Assembly (NCBI RefSeq): GCF_000016505.1 | Contig: NC_009706.1 | Location: 3,900,619 to 3,964,618, forward strand | Reading direction: 5' to 3' | DNA: 64,000 bases | DNA from: Clostridium kluyveri DSM 555 | GTDB taxonomy: Bacteria > Bacillota > Clostridia > Clostridiales > Clostridiaceae | Position numbers and translations under genes: made by a program | In this document: piece by piece, positions 6,980 to 16,354 of the stretch | Layout: each line of letters starts with the position of its first letter | How positions within the stretch are numbered: position 1 is the stretch's first letter | Notes under the pieces: model-generated | Seen by the model: the letters and a program-made list of their open reading frames with translations, nothing else | What the model was told of the DNA's origin: nothing | Databases searched by the model: none

Positions 6980-8782
6980 CTAATCGGTACGTAGAGGCAT
7001 GGTGGGAAGCTCCGACTCATGCTCCTGCACTGGAGTATGCAGCATACCTCCGTTGCGGTCATCACCGGGAGGCTCCGGAAATTCAGCAAAGTCATCTTCC
7101 TCATAAGCACAGCCTCGCTGGAGGATTTCCTGCTCCAGCTCAAAGCGGTCGGCATAGTGAACCTTTCGGGCGGCACGTTCCTCCCCCTCAAAGGGCTTTT
7201 CGAATCGGATGCCCCATTTCAGGAACAACGGCAGCTTGGTACGCATGGGACAGCAGCCGGTCTTGGCCAAAATAAAGTTCCCCTTGGGCAGAGTTTTCAG
7301 CTCATCCGGTGTCATCAGCGGGCGCTGGATCATCTGCAGGCTCTGGCTGGGATCGTTCTTTCCTCTGCTGATGGAACCGGACATGACGGTTTTATTCCCC
7401 AACGCCCTTGAGAGGATATCTGCGCTTTCCGAGTTGGGTGCAAAGCCTCCAAATAAAATGTCCTGACAGTTATCAATGATAATTGCGGAACCCTCCTTGC
7501 CGTAGTTTTTCTCAAGCTGAGCGAAGGATTGAATGATGGGTACCATGCTGATGCGGCGGGAACGGCCTGCGGAGAACATCATCTCCATTGACTGGATCTT
7601 AGGGATGGTTCCGATCTCATCGGCAAAGATCATGACCCGGTTGGGAAGCTTGCCACCGTATTCATCGGCCACGGTCAGCATCTCCCGGTAGAGCTGTTGC
7701 AGGAACAACGACACCATAAAGTATTTCGTGTTATCTTCCTCCGGCAACACAATAAAGATGGCACACTTCTCCTTGCAGAAGGTTTCCGTGTCCAGCGAGC
7801 TGTCGAAGCACAGAATCTGCTCCATCTCGGAATCCAGAAAGGCATTGAGGCGTGACATAGCCGTAGACAGCACGGAGGCCATTGCTTGGTCTGCGGTGTT
7901 GAGGGCGGCTCCCGCAAACCATCTTGCCTTATGGTCAGTCGGTAACTTATCCATAAGCAGCTGGAACTGACTTTTATTCTTCACCGGGGAGGGAGCCAGC
8001 AAATCCTGTATCATTTTGAACACCGATATGATGTGCCGCTTCTCCGGAGGACAGTATTCTGCAATCAGCAGAATCACGGATGTCAATAATCCCTCGGCGG
8101 CATCGTAGAAAAAGGCGTTCTGCCCATAGCTTGCCGAATCCTCGCCGCTGCTGGAGATGATGGTCTTGGCAGTGATTTTGGCATACTTCTCCGCTTTAGC
8201 TTTCAGCGCGAGATTCTCCGGATTTTCCATGTAGGCATCCATATAACGGTTCACCAGCTGCAGGATGTTATCCCCATCCGAGCGTGTGGGGTTACGCAGA
8301 TCCAGCACAGATATTTTGTAGCCATAATAATCCTTTGCGATGCCTGCGTAGTTTCGGAACAAATCCCCCTTGGTATCGGTGCAGAGGAAACTCATGCCAG
8401 AGGCGCAGGCGTATTCGATGTTGGGGTATAGAAAGTTTGCGGTTTTACCTACACCGGCAGCACCGATCATGAGGCAGTGAATATCGCCGTCATCAATAAG
8501 GGCGGTGGTAGAGCCTGCCTTTTGCTTACTCCCTACCACAAGCCCCTGCAAGGTGGGCAGATTCTGCCCACGCCGCCATTTTTCCGGCTCGTAGGTTACA
8601 TGTGTGTATGTCCGTCTGATTTCGCTTTCTGTGGCAAAACGGGCGGTACCGTGCTGACCGTCACCGACCGTTTTAGATTTAATGCCGCTAAGGGTATAAT
8701 AGTGTGCTAAAAGAGAAAGACCGCCGATGACAAAAAACATCACGGCGGCCACTGCAATTAGAATAGTTACTTGGGATAACAT
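6980..8782 (-). CDS. Type IV coupling protein, VirD4/TraG family
   Basis: Conjugation ATPase (600 aa) that brings the relaxase-DNA complex to the secretion channel. Two hydrophobic stretches lie near the N-terminus (about residues 5-30), then Walker A GAAGVGKT at 107-114 and Walker B RVMIFADEIG near 390. Length and motif order fit the family. It ends ELPTMPLRTD, a tail somewhat like that on several other element proteins (see findings). It is followed by the HTH gene. Confidence 0.93.
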   Translation of the reverse strand: MLSQVTILIAVAAVMFFVIGGLSLLAHYYTLSGIKSKTVGDGQHGTARFATESEIRRTYTHVTYEPEKWRRGQNLPTLQGLVVGSKQKAGSTTALIDDGDIHCLMIGAAGVGKTANFLYPNIEYACASGMSFLCTDTKGDLFRNYAGIAKDYYGYKISVLDLRNPTRSDGDNILQLVNRYMDAYMENPENLALKAKAEKYAKITAKTIISSSGEDSASYGQNAFFYDAAEGLLTSVILLIAEYCPPEKRHIISVFKMIQDLLAPSPVKNKSQFQLLMDKLPTDHKARWFAGAALNTADQAMASVLSTAMSRLNAFLDSEMEQILCFDSSLDTETFCKEKCAIFIVLPEEDNTKYFMVSLFLQQLYREMLTVADEYGGKLPNRVMIFADEIGTIPKIQSMEMMFSAGRSRRISMVPIIQSFAQLEKNYGKEGSAIIIDNCQDILFGGFAPNSESADILSRALGNKTVMSGSISRGKNDPSQSLQMIQRPLMTPDELKTLPKGNFILAKTGCCPMRTKLPLFLKWGIRFEKPFEGEERAARKVHYADRFELEQEILQRGCAYEEDDFAEFPEPPGDDRNGGMLHTPVQEHESELPTMPLRTD

Positions 8783-8929
8783 AGGGAACTCCTTTCTTTT
8801 ATTTGAATTGAACTTGTAGTATAATGACTGTAAATATTGGCCTTAGAAATATAAGGCTCGGCAATTGTTAATCAAGTTTAAGATAGTAGACGAATTATTA
8901 AATCAGAATTCTAAGAGGTGAAATTGTAT

Positions 8930-9469
8930 ATGAAAAGATACATTGCATTATTAAGAGGTATCAATGTAAGCGGCAAAAATAAGATAGCAATGTCTGAACT
9001 AAAAACAGGTTTTGTAGAAATGGGCTATACAGAAGTTTTTACACACCTCAATAGCGGCAACGTTATCTTTTCAAGTGATATAGATGATACGGCTATTCTT
9101 GTAAATACAATAAAAATGATGATAAAAAACAAGTTTGAGTTAGATATACCAGTTTTTATTATTTTACAGGAAGAATTGGAAGATATATTAAATAATGCGC
9201 CCGATTGGTGGGGCGATGATAACAAGGACATATATGATAACCTTATTTTTATGTTTCCTCCCTTATCTTATAACGAGTTTTATAATAAGGTTGGAAGTCC
9301 TAAAGAGGAGTATGAGAAAGTATACAATTATAAAAATGCTGTTTTCTGGTCTTTTAACCGAAAAGATTATCAAAAGACAAATTGGTGGTCAAAGACTGCC
9401 AGTTCAAATATAAGGGACAAGATTACAATCCGAACAGCAAATACAGCAAGAAAAATAGTTGGAATATAG
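8930..9469 (+). CDS. DUF1697 family protein
   Basis: A 179-aa protein starting at the ATG ten bases after AGAGGTG; an in-frame GTG lies four codons upstream. It has the DUF1697 opening MKRYIALLRGINVSGKNK and the phrase HLNSGNVIFSS. The function of the family is unknown. It is AT-rich and on the plus strand, alone between two GC-rich minus-strand backbone genes, so it is a separate cargo insertion. Confidence 0.88.
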   Translation: MKRYIALLRGINVSGKNKIAMSELKTGFVEMGYTEVFTHLNSGNVIFSSDIDDTAILVNTIKMMIKNKFELDIPVFIILQEELEDILNNAPDWWGDDNKDIYDNLIFMFPPLSYNEFYNKVGSPKEEYEKVYNYKNAVFWSFNRKDYQKTNWWSKTASSNIRDKITIRTANTARKIVGI

Positions 9470-9555
9470 TCTGCAAACTCCAGTTAATCCGCTTTAGTAA
9501 CATTTGGTTAATAAGCAAACTGAGCATGACGGTTACTCATCAGCTGTCATGCTTT

Positions 9556-10488
9556 TTATGTCATTACCATAGATGGTGCGGCTTGCTCCTGCGAGTATAA
9601 TGCTTTCAAATCTTCATTCCAGTCCTTGCGTGCGGAAACATCATACACCACATCTTCAAATCTCTGCTGCCGTAATGTTTCATGAATGCGGCTGGCGGCT
9701 TTATGACCAGCTTTATCATTGTCCAGACAAAGTGTCACTCGTTGAAGCTGAGGGTACAGTTCCAATAGTTTTAGCACCGGCTGTTCCGACACACCGTTCA
9801 GCGCCACATAACTGGCGTTTTTCCAATTCTGTGGATGCAAACTGATGTAGGACAGCAGATCAATAGGTGCTTCAAACACAAACAGGTTGTTGGGGCTTGG
9901 ATTCTTGGAAACGTAATGAAAGCTGTAGGCCGGATGGCTGCCCTCTACATTGATGCGAAAAGCACTGCCGGTTGCCGTACTTTTCTTATGGGCATGGCGG
10001 GCAACGCATTTTTCATCGAAGCCAACAAACACAGCGTTGTGGTATTCTGCATCCTCAAACAGCAGCTTCTCTCTGGCAAACTCCGACACCACCTCTCGGC
10101 TGATACAGCGCTGTTTAATGAGATAAGCAAACACCCGGCGCATATCCGTGTGCGCTGGCGGCAGAGCGAATGGCTTTCGCTGCTCCGGTTCACTGAATTT
10201 GCTGTGCTGCCGGTATTCTACGCCTTGCTCACCACCCAGCAGGAGGCTAACCGCCTCCGGGAAAGACAGATTATAGAGCCGTTTCACAAGATCAATAGCA
10301 TAACTGCCCTCCTCAGAAGCGTGATCGTACCAGCGGTTGCCCCGAACGGTGATGCTGTGATCGCTGGCCAGCCGCTTATCCCTCCCTGATGGCAGGAGCT
10401 TTTCTCCTTGCCGCTGGAGGAAGTCCACCAAGTCTACGGAGTTGGCTCGTTCCTTTTGTTCGTCTGTAAAATGGATGTAGTCTGACAT
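9556..10488 (-). CDS. Toprim/DUF3991 protein, primase-like
   Basis: A 310-aa protein of the DUF3991-plus-toprim type found in Firmicutes conjugative elements. The N-terminal half carries a primase-like region (HSITVRGNRWYDHASEEGSY). The toprim domain has the glutamate in FEAPIDLLSY and the acidic pair in LCLDNDKAG, which would bind metal. It probably helps replicate or process transferred single-stranded DNA. It lies 15 bases after the relaxase gene. It ends AAPSMVMT, one of the clearest examples of the shared tail. Confidence 0.82.
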   Translation of the reverse strand: MSDYIHFTDEQKERANSVDLVDFLQRQGEKLLPSGRDKRLASDHSITVRGNRWYDHASEEGSYAIDLVKRLYNLSFPEAVSLLLGGEQGVEYRQHSKFSEPEQRKPFALPPAHTDMRRVFAYLIKQRCISREVVSEFAREKLLFEDAEYHNAVFVGFDEKCVARHAHKKSTATGSAFRINVEGSHPAYSFHYVSKNPSPNNLFVFEAPIDLLSYISLHPQNWKNASYVALNGVSEQPVLKLLELYPQLQRVTLCLDNDKAGHKAASRIHETLRQQRFEDVVYDVSARKDWNEDLKALYSQEQAAPSMVMT

Positions 10489-10503
10489 GAGTAAAACCTC
10501 CCA

Positions 10504-13302
10504 TCATAAATGAATTTGCGGCGCATAGTCATCCCGCTTGTGACCCTGCGCCTGCTTTTTCTCCTGCAGCTTCCGTCTGCGCTTGCAGTCGATTTGACCG
10601 GCAGCGATTCCTGCGGTTCTGCGGTAATCCTCCCGGAACAAATTCTCCAGCCGGTGCATAAGCCGGGTGGCTGCCAGTAGCACCGAGGGATTGCGATAGC
10701 TGCCTATGTTATCAATAAAGTACTGCGCATAGACATTGCCCTGCGTCGCAGCCAGTCCCAGCCAGTAAAGGCTCTTTTCCTTGTCACGGGGAACATCGCC
10801 GTCATAAAAATACAGCTTACCAAGAGCATACTGTGCATATTGGTTTCCCTGATTGGCAGAAGCGGTCAGCCAACGGATAGCGGCTTCCACATTCTTTGGG
10901 ACATCTTCCCCTTGGAGATAGAGCTTGCCGAGCTGATAGGCGGCAAACTCATTTTTCTTCTCTGCGGATAAGGTAAACAGCCGGATCGCCTCACCGACAT
11001 TCTTGGGAATGCCGTCACCGGAAAGATACAGCTTCGCCAAGGCATACTGGGCATAGGCATTGCCGAGATCGGAGGAAAGTGTAAGCCACTTGACCGCTTC
11101 CGGAACATTCTTCGGGATATCCTCACTGGAAAGATAGAGCCTGCCGAGCTGGTAAGCGGCATACTCGTTTTTCTGCTCGGCGGCAGCTTTAAACATAGCT
11201 ACCGTCTTTTGAATATCTTTCTCCACATGAGTGCTATCCCGGTACAGCTTTCCGAGGGCATACTGCGCTCCGGCGTTTCCGGCCTCCGCTGCTTTAGTCA
11301 TCCAAGCTACCGCCTGCGTAGGGTTTCCGATACTGGTTTCCAGACACACCTTACCCAGCAGATATTGAGCATTCACATTTCCAAGCTGCGCCGATTGCTC
11401 CAGATAGGAAACCGCCGCCTGCACATCCTTTTCTGTGCCGGTTCCGGTATAGAGCATCTGACCGAGGCGGTATTGCAGCTTATCATCATGGCTGTCCTTT
11501 TCCAGGCGATAAAATCCGGGAAAGGCGGCTTTGAAATGCTGATCGGAAGCAGCGGTATTCACCGGCGTACCGACACCGTCACGATACATTTTGGCAAGCT
11601 CATAATCCGCATAGGGGTTTCCTTGATTGGCAGACAAGGTATAGAGCCGGAGCGCCTGCGCATAATTCTGCGAAACACCCTGACCACGGTAGCAAAGGCT
11701 ACCAAGGGAATATTGGGCGTACTTGTGGTTCTTGTCCACCGCCTGCTGAAACCATGAAGCTGCCTGCCCGTAGTCTTGCTCTGTACCAAGACTGGCGGCG
11801 TACATCTTTCCGATGCGGTATTCCAGATAGGGCTTTGCTTTTTCTTCTTCTGCGGATAAAAAAGCCGCCAGCGCTTTTTCATACCATGTGTGTGCAGCCT
11901 GTAAGTCAATTTCACGACCTAATCCATCGGCGAACATCCTGCCGAGATCATGCATGGCAAGGGCATTGCCAGATTCCGCTTCCAGCAGAAACAGATGATA
12001 TGCCTTATCAAAATCCTGCAGCATATCCTCGCTGCCGTAGAGATATTTTCTTGCCAGCTTATATTGCTGGCTCCACTCAGCGCGAAAGACTACATCAGCT
12101 GGCTCCATGAAGGCTTCCTCCGTCTCACCATCCGCAGACTCCGGCAGCTCCGGTTCCGTTGCGGCTTCATCCTCAAATGAAACATGGTGACTGCTTAAGC
12201 GTAACGCTTCGGCAATCACCATGTTTTTGATACTTTTAAATTGTTTTTGCTGCGAGAGCGGAGGAAGAGGCGGCAGCTTGTTGGTGTAAGTTTTAAGGAT
12301 TTCATTCTGCCAATCATTCCATGCCCGGTAGATCCTGTCGATGCGTTCCTCCTTGGCAAGCTCATCTACGATGCGGTCAATGATGGCTTTCACATCAGCC
12401 TTGAGGTATCCAAACACCTTTTTGCCTCTTGTGTTTTGAAGCCGTTTCGATAACAATAGCAGATTCGCTTCGATAGATTTGTTTTCACAGACACGATCCT
12501 GTACTTGTGAAAGCAGCTCGGCCATTACCTCGGCGGCACCCTGCTTGAGCTGGCTGCGGGCTTCGTTCTGATGCTCGTAAATGTGAGCGAAGTCCAGACG
12601 AAAAATATCGTGCACCAGCTCCGAGCGCATGGCTTCGATGGCAGGCTCAGTGAGAAAGCCGTCATTATCCTTGGCTGAGTAAACCATGAGATGTACATGG
12701 GGATGATGGCTTTCATTATGAAAGGCAGCATACCAGCGGAGGTTCTCACTGTCGATTTTCATATGCTTGCAGAGCATGGCTTTTTTGCTGCGCAGCAAAT
12801 CCTGCCACTGCCTGCCGCTGTCGTACCCGAGCCTTGCGGCATCCTCCCGGCGCAGGCTGATAACATGTGTCCAGACAGCGCCCTTGTGGTTGCACACGTC
12901 CTCTTGCACCTGCGCCAGCACCACCGGCACGCCTGCATCGGTAAACAAACCATGCTCACCGATGCGCTCCACACGGGGGCGGCCTGCGATGTACTCCACA
13001 TAGTTTTCACGCTTGCCGATGAGGTTCAGGTTCTGTTCCAATGCCAGGGAGATAAACTCGGTAGCGTTGCCGATGGTAGGGCTTTCACAGTAGTCGGCAT
13101 ACTCCAGCATATCTTTGGCAGAGAGAATATTCCGGATGATCTGTTGGATCAGCTGCTGCTGTTTTACCGTAGCCGAAAGCAACAGCTTGCTCTCATCAAT
13201 TTTTTCCACACCCTCACGGGTTCCGATGTACTTCACATAGTTTTCAAGCTGGGCTGGCGGGGCATCCCGCATATATTGCGAGGTAAAGATGATTTTCGGC
13301 AT
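10504..13302 (-). CDS. MobL/MobP-type relaxase with Sel1-repeat tail
   Basis: The relaxase (932 aa) that nicks and pilots the ICE. The N-terminal 300 residues hold the relaxase domain, with the metal-binding histidine motif HHPHVHLMVYS (199-209). From about residue 410 to 870 there are about a dozen Sel1/TPR-like repeats of about 36 residues with the phrase AQYALGKLYL and variants. A basic tail follows, ending APQIHL. Relaxases of this family are usually much shorter, so the solenoid is a large added module, presumably for protein contacts at the channel. The ATG follows GGAGG. Confidence 0.88.
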   Translation of the reverse strand: MPKIIFTSQYMRDAPPAQLENYVKYIGTREGVEKIDESKLLLSATVKQQQLIQQIIRNILSAKDMLEYADYCESPTIGNATEFISLALEQNLNLIGKRENYVEYIAGRPRVERIGEHGLFTDAGVPVVLAQVQEDVCNHKGAVWTHVISLRREDAARLGYDSGRQWQDLLRSKKAMLCKHMKIDSENLRWYAAFHNESHHPHVHLMVYSAKDNDGFLTEPAIEAMRSELVHDIFRLDFAHIYEHQNEARSQLKQGAAEVMAELLSQVQDRVCENKSIEANLLLLSKRLQNTRGKKVFGYLKADVKAIIDRIVDELAKEERIDRIYRAWNDWQNEILKTYTNKLPPLPPLSQQKQFKSIKNMVIAEALRLSSHHVSFEDEAATEPELPESADGETEEAFMEPADVVFRAEWSQQYKLARKYLYGSEDMLQDFDKAYHLFLLEAESGNALAMHDLGRMFADGLGREIDLQAAHTWYEKALAAFLSAEEEKAKPYLEYRIGKMYAASLGTEQDYGQAASWFQQAVDKNHKYAQYSLGSLCYRGQGVSQNYAQALRLYTLSANQGNPYADYELAKMYRDGVGTPVNTAASDQHFKAAFPGFYRLEKDSHDDKLQYRLGQMLYTGTGTEKDVQAAVSYLEQSAQLGNVNAQYLLGKVCLETSIGNPTQAVAWMTKAAEAGNAGAQYALGKLYRDSTHVEKDIQKTVAMFKAAAEQKNEYAAYQLGRLYLSSEDIPKNVPEAVKWLTLSSDLGNAYAQYALAKLYLSGDGIPKNVGEAIRLFTLSAEKKNEFAAYQLGKLYLQGEDVPKNVEAAIRWLTASANQGNQYAQYALGKLYFYDGDVPRDKEKSLYWLGLAATQGNVYAQYFIDNIGSYRNPSVLLAATRLMHRLENLFREDYRRTAGIAAGQIDCKRRRKLQEKKQAQGHKRDDYAPQIHL

Positions 13303-13330
13303 GGCAGCCTCCTTTCTGCGTTTTTGGGCA

Positions 13331-13362
13331 AAAGAAAAGAGCGATCAACTTTATGATCGCCC
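13331..13362 (-). terminator. Terminator after the MerR-type gene
   Basis: GCGATCA (13341-13347) pairs with TGATCGC (13354-13360). The minus strand continues TCTTTTCTTTT. A near-identical tail follows the hairpin at 14421. Confidence 0.7.
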
Positions 13363-13397
13363 TAAAGAATAAATCATAAATCGTATATTAATTTAAT

Positions 13398-14282
13398 TCA
13401 CATATCCTTTGCTTTTGGAAACTTTTTCAGCATAATGTCATTTGCTGCTTCAACCTTTTTCAAATATTCAGCATAAGCGGGACTGAGTATTTTCATGTTG
13501 GCTATTAAAACCTCTTGATAGCCGCTTTCTTTTTGAAAATCCAACATGTACCTTTGAATTTTGCCTGCATCGGAATTCTGATACTCATCAGAGCTTTTAA
13601 ATTCAATATACCGTTCAATTTCTTCCCGGTTGCGTTCCAAGTAACAGTCTGTATCAGCAAGCATTTTATGCATTTTTCCGTTTATTTCTTCTTCCATCTT
13701 TAGCGCATCAATTTTTTCACTTGCATTGAAAAGCAATTCCAAAAATTCAGAAAGCTCTGAAGGCAAATACACATCCACATGATCAAGGTACTGCACGATA
13801 GCATCATAAGCTTTTCGTTGTTTCTCAGTTTCAATTGTCCCGTTCAGGAATCTGCCAAAATGCATTGATACATAAAGGCCATAGTTTCCGGGAAAAGCAA
13901 AAACCAAGTTCTCTTTTACGGTGTATAAGTCCGCATCATGCGTTTGCAGATAGTCAAATTCACGATTCACATCGTAATTGGCAATCAGACTGTCCATACA
14001 CTTTTGTATATCATTCAAACGTTGCATCCGTAATTCCGTGATATATTTGCACTTGGCTAAAGCCGCCGGTTTATTTGAGCTAATTAGTATCTCTGCAATA
14101 TCGGCAATGCTGATACCACATTTTCTAAGCACAGATATCTCTTTCAGTGCAGATATATCGGAATCGCTGTAATTCCTGTATCCGTTTTCGAGTATCTGCG
14201 GATGTATCAGATTTTTAGACTCGTAATATTCTATTGCCTTTTTTGTTAGCCTGCATTTCTCACAAACTTCTTTTATCAGCAT
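13398..14282 (-). CDS. MerR-family transcriptional regulator
   Basis: Regulator of 294 aa. I chose the ATG at 14282 because AGGAGG lies eight bases before it; a longer frame begins 12 codons upstream. The N-terminal MerR helix-turn-helix and wing cover about residues 1-70: CRLTKKAIEYYESKNLIHP, then NGYRNYSDSDISALKEI. The 220-residue C-terminal domain is helical, without a recognised ligand fold. The gene is AT-rich compared with the ICE backbone. Its own promoter has the 19-bp MerR spacer, so it probably controls itself; no separate target gene is obvious. Confidence 0.87.
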   Translation of the reverse strand: MLIKEVCEKCRLTKKAIEYYESKNLIHPQILENGYRNYSDSDISALKEISVLRKCGISIADIAEILISSNKPAALAKCKYITELRMQRLNDIQKCMDSLIANYDVNREFDYLQTHDADLYTVKENLVFAFPGNYGLYVSMHFGRFLNGTIETEKQRKAYDAIVQYLDHVDVYLPSELSEFLELLFNASEKIDALKMEEEINGKMHKMLADTDCYLERNREEIERYIEFKSSDEYQNSDAGKIQRYMLDFQKESGYQEVLIANMKILSPAYAEYLKKVEAANDIMLKKFPKAKDM

Positions 14283-14322
14283 AAATTTTCCTCCTAACAC
14301 GATTCTTATTGCTCTCAAAATT

Positions 14323-14353
14323 ATCTTAAGCCAACCCCCAAGGGGATAGTCAA
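14323..14353 (-). promoter_or_regulatory. MerR-type promoter with 19-bp spacer
   Basis: On the minus strand TTGACT (14348-14353) and TAAGAT (14323-14328) are 19 bases apart. The spacer carries the dyad CCCCTTGGGG. Over-long spacers with a central dyad are the hallmark of MerR-regulated promoters. Confidence 0.8.
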
Positions 14354-14411
14354 GTACTTCTTATATTTGTTTGGCGATCACATTAATAAAACAGTATTAT
14401 CAGATTTGAGT

Positions 14412-14441
14412 AAAAGAAAAGAGCGACAACGGGTCGCTCAT
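14412..14441 (-). terminator. Terminator upstream of the MerR-type gene
   Basis: GAGCGAC (14421-14427) pairs with GTCGCTC (14433-14439). The minus-strand tail is TTTTCTTTT. It closes the transcript of the gene at 14544. Confidence 0.65.
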
Positions 14442-14543
14442 TGGAATTATCCTTTTGCCCTTGAATACGTTCATTAAGAACCGTTCATATGCCAAAATGT
14501 ATTAAGTATTTATCATTTTTTATTGCTTCCTGTATTTTATCAA

Positions 14544-14834
14544 TCAATAAAATAAGCTGATGTGATTGAAGTTGGCGGTTTGCTTTGGTAATAACATCAC
14601 AGAAGGATTTAAGAGAATATGGAGGGTAATTCCGCTTTCTTCAAGCCCGCATATTGGCTGAGTGGAAATGCAAGCAAAGGATTTGATTTGCTCTATTTCT
14701 TCCCGATAGACGCCGAAGACCTCATCCATCACATCCAGGTCCACAGAAATACAGTTATATTTTTCAGGCTCATACTCCTGATACCATATGTTTTCTTCAA
14801 ACTGATCAAGGATTCCAAAATCATGATTTGCCAA
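14544..14834 (-). CDS. Hypothetical protein
   Basis: A 96-aa acidic protein I do not recognise. It contains YEPEKYNCISVDLDVMDEV and a short hydrophobic stretch, ITLHILLNPSVMLL. The last ten residues (ANFNHISLFY) look like the kind of tail left by a frameshift, so it may be a truncated form of a longer protein of about 150 aa. It is AT-rich and sits among other cargo genes; a good ribosome-binding site (GGAGG) precedes the ATG. Confidence 0.5.
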   Translation of the reverse strand: MANHDFGILDQFEENIWYQEYEPEKYNCISVDLDVMDEVFGVYREEIEQIKSFACISTQPICGLEESGITLHILLNPSVMLLPKQTANFNHISLFY

Positions 14835-14883
14835 AATACCACCTCCAATGAGAGTTTCTTATACTCTCCTAACAAGTCGAGGT

Positions 14884-15304
14884 TTAGATTTCGCCTTTAC
14901 GTATAACTTTCCTCATACCTGAACCACAATTCTCATGAGGGATTTTCTTGAACCCCATTTTTTTAAAAACGATTCTTTTCCTTTATCCGCAATTAATTGA
15001 ATGCTGGCACGTCCACAAAGCGGCGTTTGGATATCCACATAGTCTAGTATTCTTTTGATCAGTTCACTGCCAATTCCTTTTGACTGGTACTCAGGCATTA
15101 CTACTATATCCACAATTGTGTAATATAAGCCATCTCCAATTAATCTACCCATACCAACAACAGTTTTATTATCAATCGCAACTATATCATATAGACTTCT
15201 TTTAAGTGCTGATATAGTTTGTTTTTTGAGAAATTGTTCCAATCTACACTTTTTCTTAATCTATAGTAATCATCGTACTGTAATATATTTTCTTTATAAA
15301 TCAT
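14884..15304 (-). pseudogene. GNAT acetyltransferase broken by two frameshifts
   Basis: An uninterrupted N-acetyltransferase can be read only by changing frame twice. It begins at ATG 15304 (MIYKENILQYDDYY) and shifts at a run of six A in the codons after WNNF. The central frame carries the acetyl-CoA motif EYQSKGIGSEL. It shifts again at a run of seven A before the C-terminal MGFKKIPHENCGSGM, stopping at 14884. Each shift needs one extra A. The central piece alone has no N-terminal strand and a spurious tail. Either the gene is dead, or both runs were miscalled in sequencing. Confidence 0.75.
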
Positions 15305-15364
15305 CTTTTCCCCTTCGTTTTTATTATATCATCTTTGCTAAACAAAATTTACTATATCTTTGAA

Positions 15365-15808
15365 TTATGTGAAAAGCCCCTGACGCTGCATAATATATCG
15401 AGAGCCTTTAATTGTTTCTGTTATCTCAAAACCTAACCTTTGATATAAAGCAATGGCTCTTTTGTTGCTTGCAAAAACATAAAGGAAAATGGGAAGGTTC
15501 GTTTCAGAAATACACTTTTTCAATATTTCTGTTCCTATGCCCATATTTCGATATTGAGGGAAAACATACAAATCATCAATTTCCATTTTTCCATCTGTAT
15601 GATGGAAATAGTAATATCCCACTTTTTTCCCGTTAAATATAACGTATATATACTCTTGTATATGCGTTTCAATCTTATTCCGTACCCATAACAAAACTTT
15701 TTGATAATCAATAATTTCTATGTTTTCATACTCGTCAATTAGTGCTTTATTAAGTTTGAATATAGGTTCAATATCCATATTTCTAGCTGGTTTGTACTTT
15801 AGCTCCAT
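15365..15808 (-). CDS. GNAT family N-acetyltransferase
   Basis: A 147-aa acetyltransferase with the fold's central motif VFPQYRNMGIGTEILKKC (acetyl-CoA pyrophosphate loop) and a C-terminal YQRLGFEITE. The start at 15808 is chosen for the SD-like AGGGG upstream; an in-frame ATG lies 13 codons further out. The substrate is unknown; relatives modify small amines, antibiotics or protein N-termini. It is AT-rich cargo. Confidence 0.85.
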   Translation of the reverse strand: MELKYKPARNMDIEPIFKLNKALIDEYENIEIIDYQKVLLWVRNKIETHIQEYIYVIFNGKKVGYYYFHHTDGKMEIDDLYVFPQYRNMGIGTEILKKCISETNLPIFLYVFASNKRAIALYQRLGFEITETIKGSRYIMQRQGLFT

Positions 15809-15909
15809 TATATAAATTACCCCTGTTAAATTCTTATTTATCCGCAAACAACATTGCGTTTGTTTAGAAATATTATATCATCCTACTCTAAAGAAATCAT
15901 TAAGAAATT

Positions 15910-15958
15910 ATGCATATGAAAAACGGCCCCTACTCCCGCAGAGGCCGCTTACCTATGT
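15910..15958 (-). terminator. Hairpin ending the ICE segment upstream of the acetyltransferase
   Basis: GCGGCC and GGCCGT arms around a GC-rich loop (about 15925-15950) are followed on the minus strand by TTTTTC. It lies between the 95-aa ICE gene and the AT-rich acetyltransferase and separates backbone from cargo. Confidence 0.5.
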
Positions 15959-15962
15959 TTCG

Positions 15963-16250
15963 TTACAGCGCACCAAGTTTTTTGAGTAGCTCCACACAGT
16001 CCTTTGCGCCCTGCACATAGAGGTGCTGGCATTCGTGATCCGCAATCAGATTTGTTTTCTCAAAATAATCGGTGAGAAATTTCTGCTGATCCTCCGGCAG
16101 TGATTTCAAAATCTCACGAGCCTGTGCGCTGAGAGACTTTACCTCGGCATAAAGCTGCAGCTCATTGTCATCCAGAACTTCCTTGCGCTTTTCTATTGAA
16201 GCTTCCGTCAGTTCCCGGACTGCCATTTCAAAGATTTCACTCTTCTCCAT
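15963..16250 (-). CDS. Small ICE protein of unknown function (DUF6809-like)
   Basis: A 95-aa, largely helical, acidic protein. It resembles short proteins that recur near relaxosome genes in Firmicutes ICEs (perhaps DUF6809), with the C-terminal phrase LYVQGAKDCVELLKKLG. It has no enzymatic motif and no membrane segment. It lies downstream of the ribbon-helix-helix gene in the same direction and may act in transfer control. Confidence 0.6.
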   Translation of the reverse strand: MEKSEIFEMAVRELTEASIEKRKEVLDDNELQLYAEVKSLSAQAREILKSLPEDQQKFLTDYFEKTNLIADHECQHLYVQGAKDCVELLKKLGAL

Positions 16251-16354
16251 CGCATTTTCATCTCCTTTCCCAGCACTACAATGCTGTACACCAACATATA
16301 AAAGGATATGCTTTCATAGTCCATATCCAAAAGAAACAAATTTATCTTACAATT

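Noticed and set aside
10700..11700. Regularly spaced similar segments of about 108 bases, suggesting a CRISPR-like or other DNA repeat
   Set aside because: They are the codons of the Sel1 protein repeats of the relaxase, too divergent in DNA and in frame throughout.
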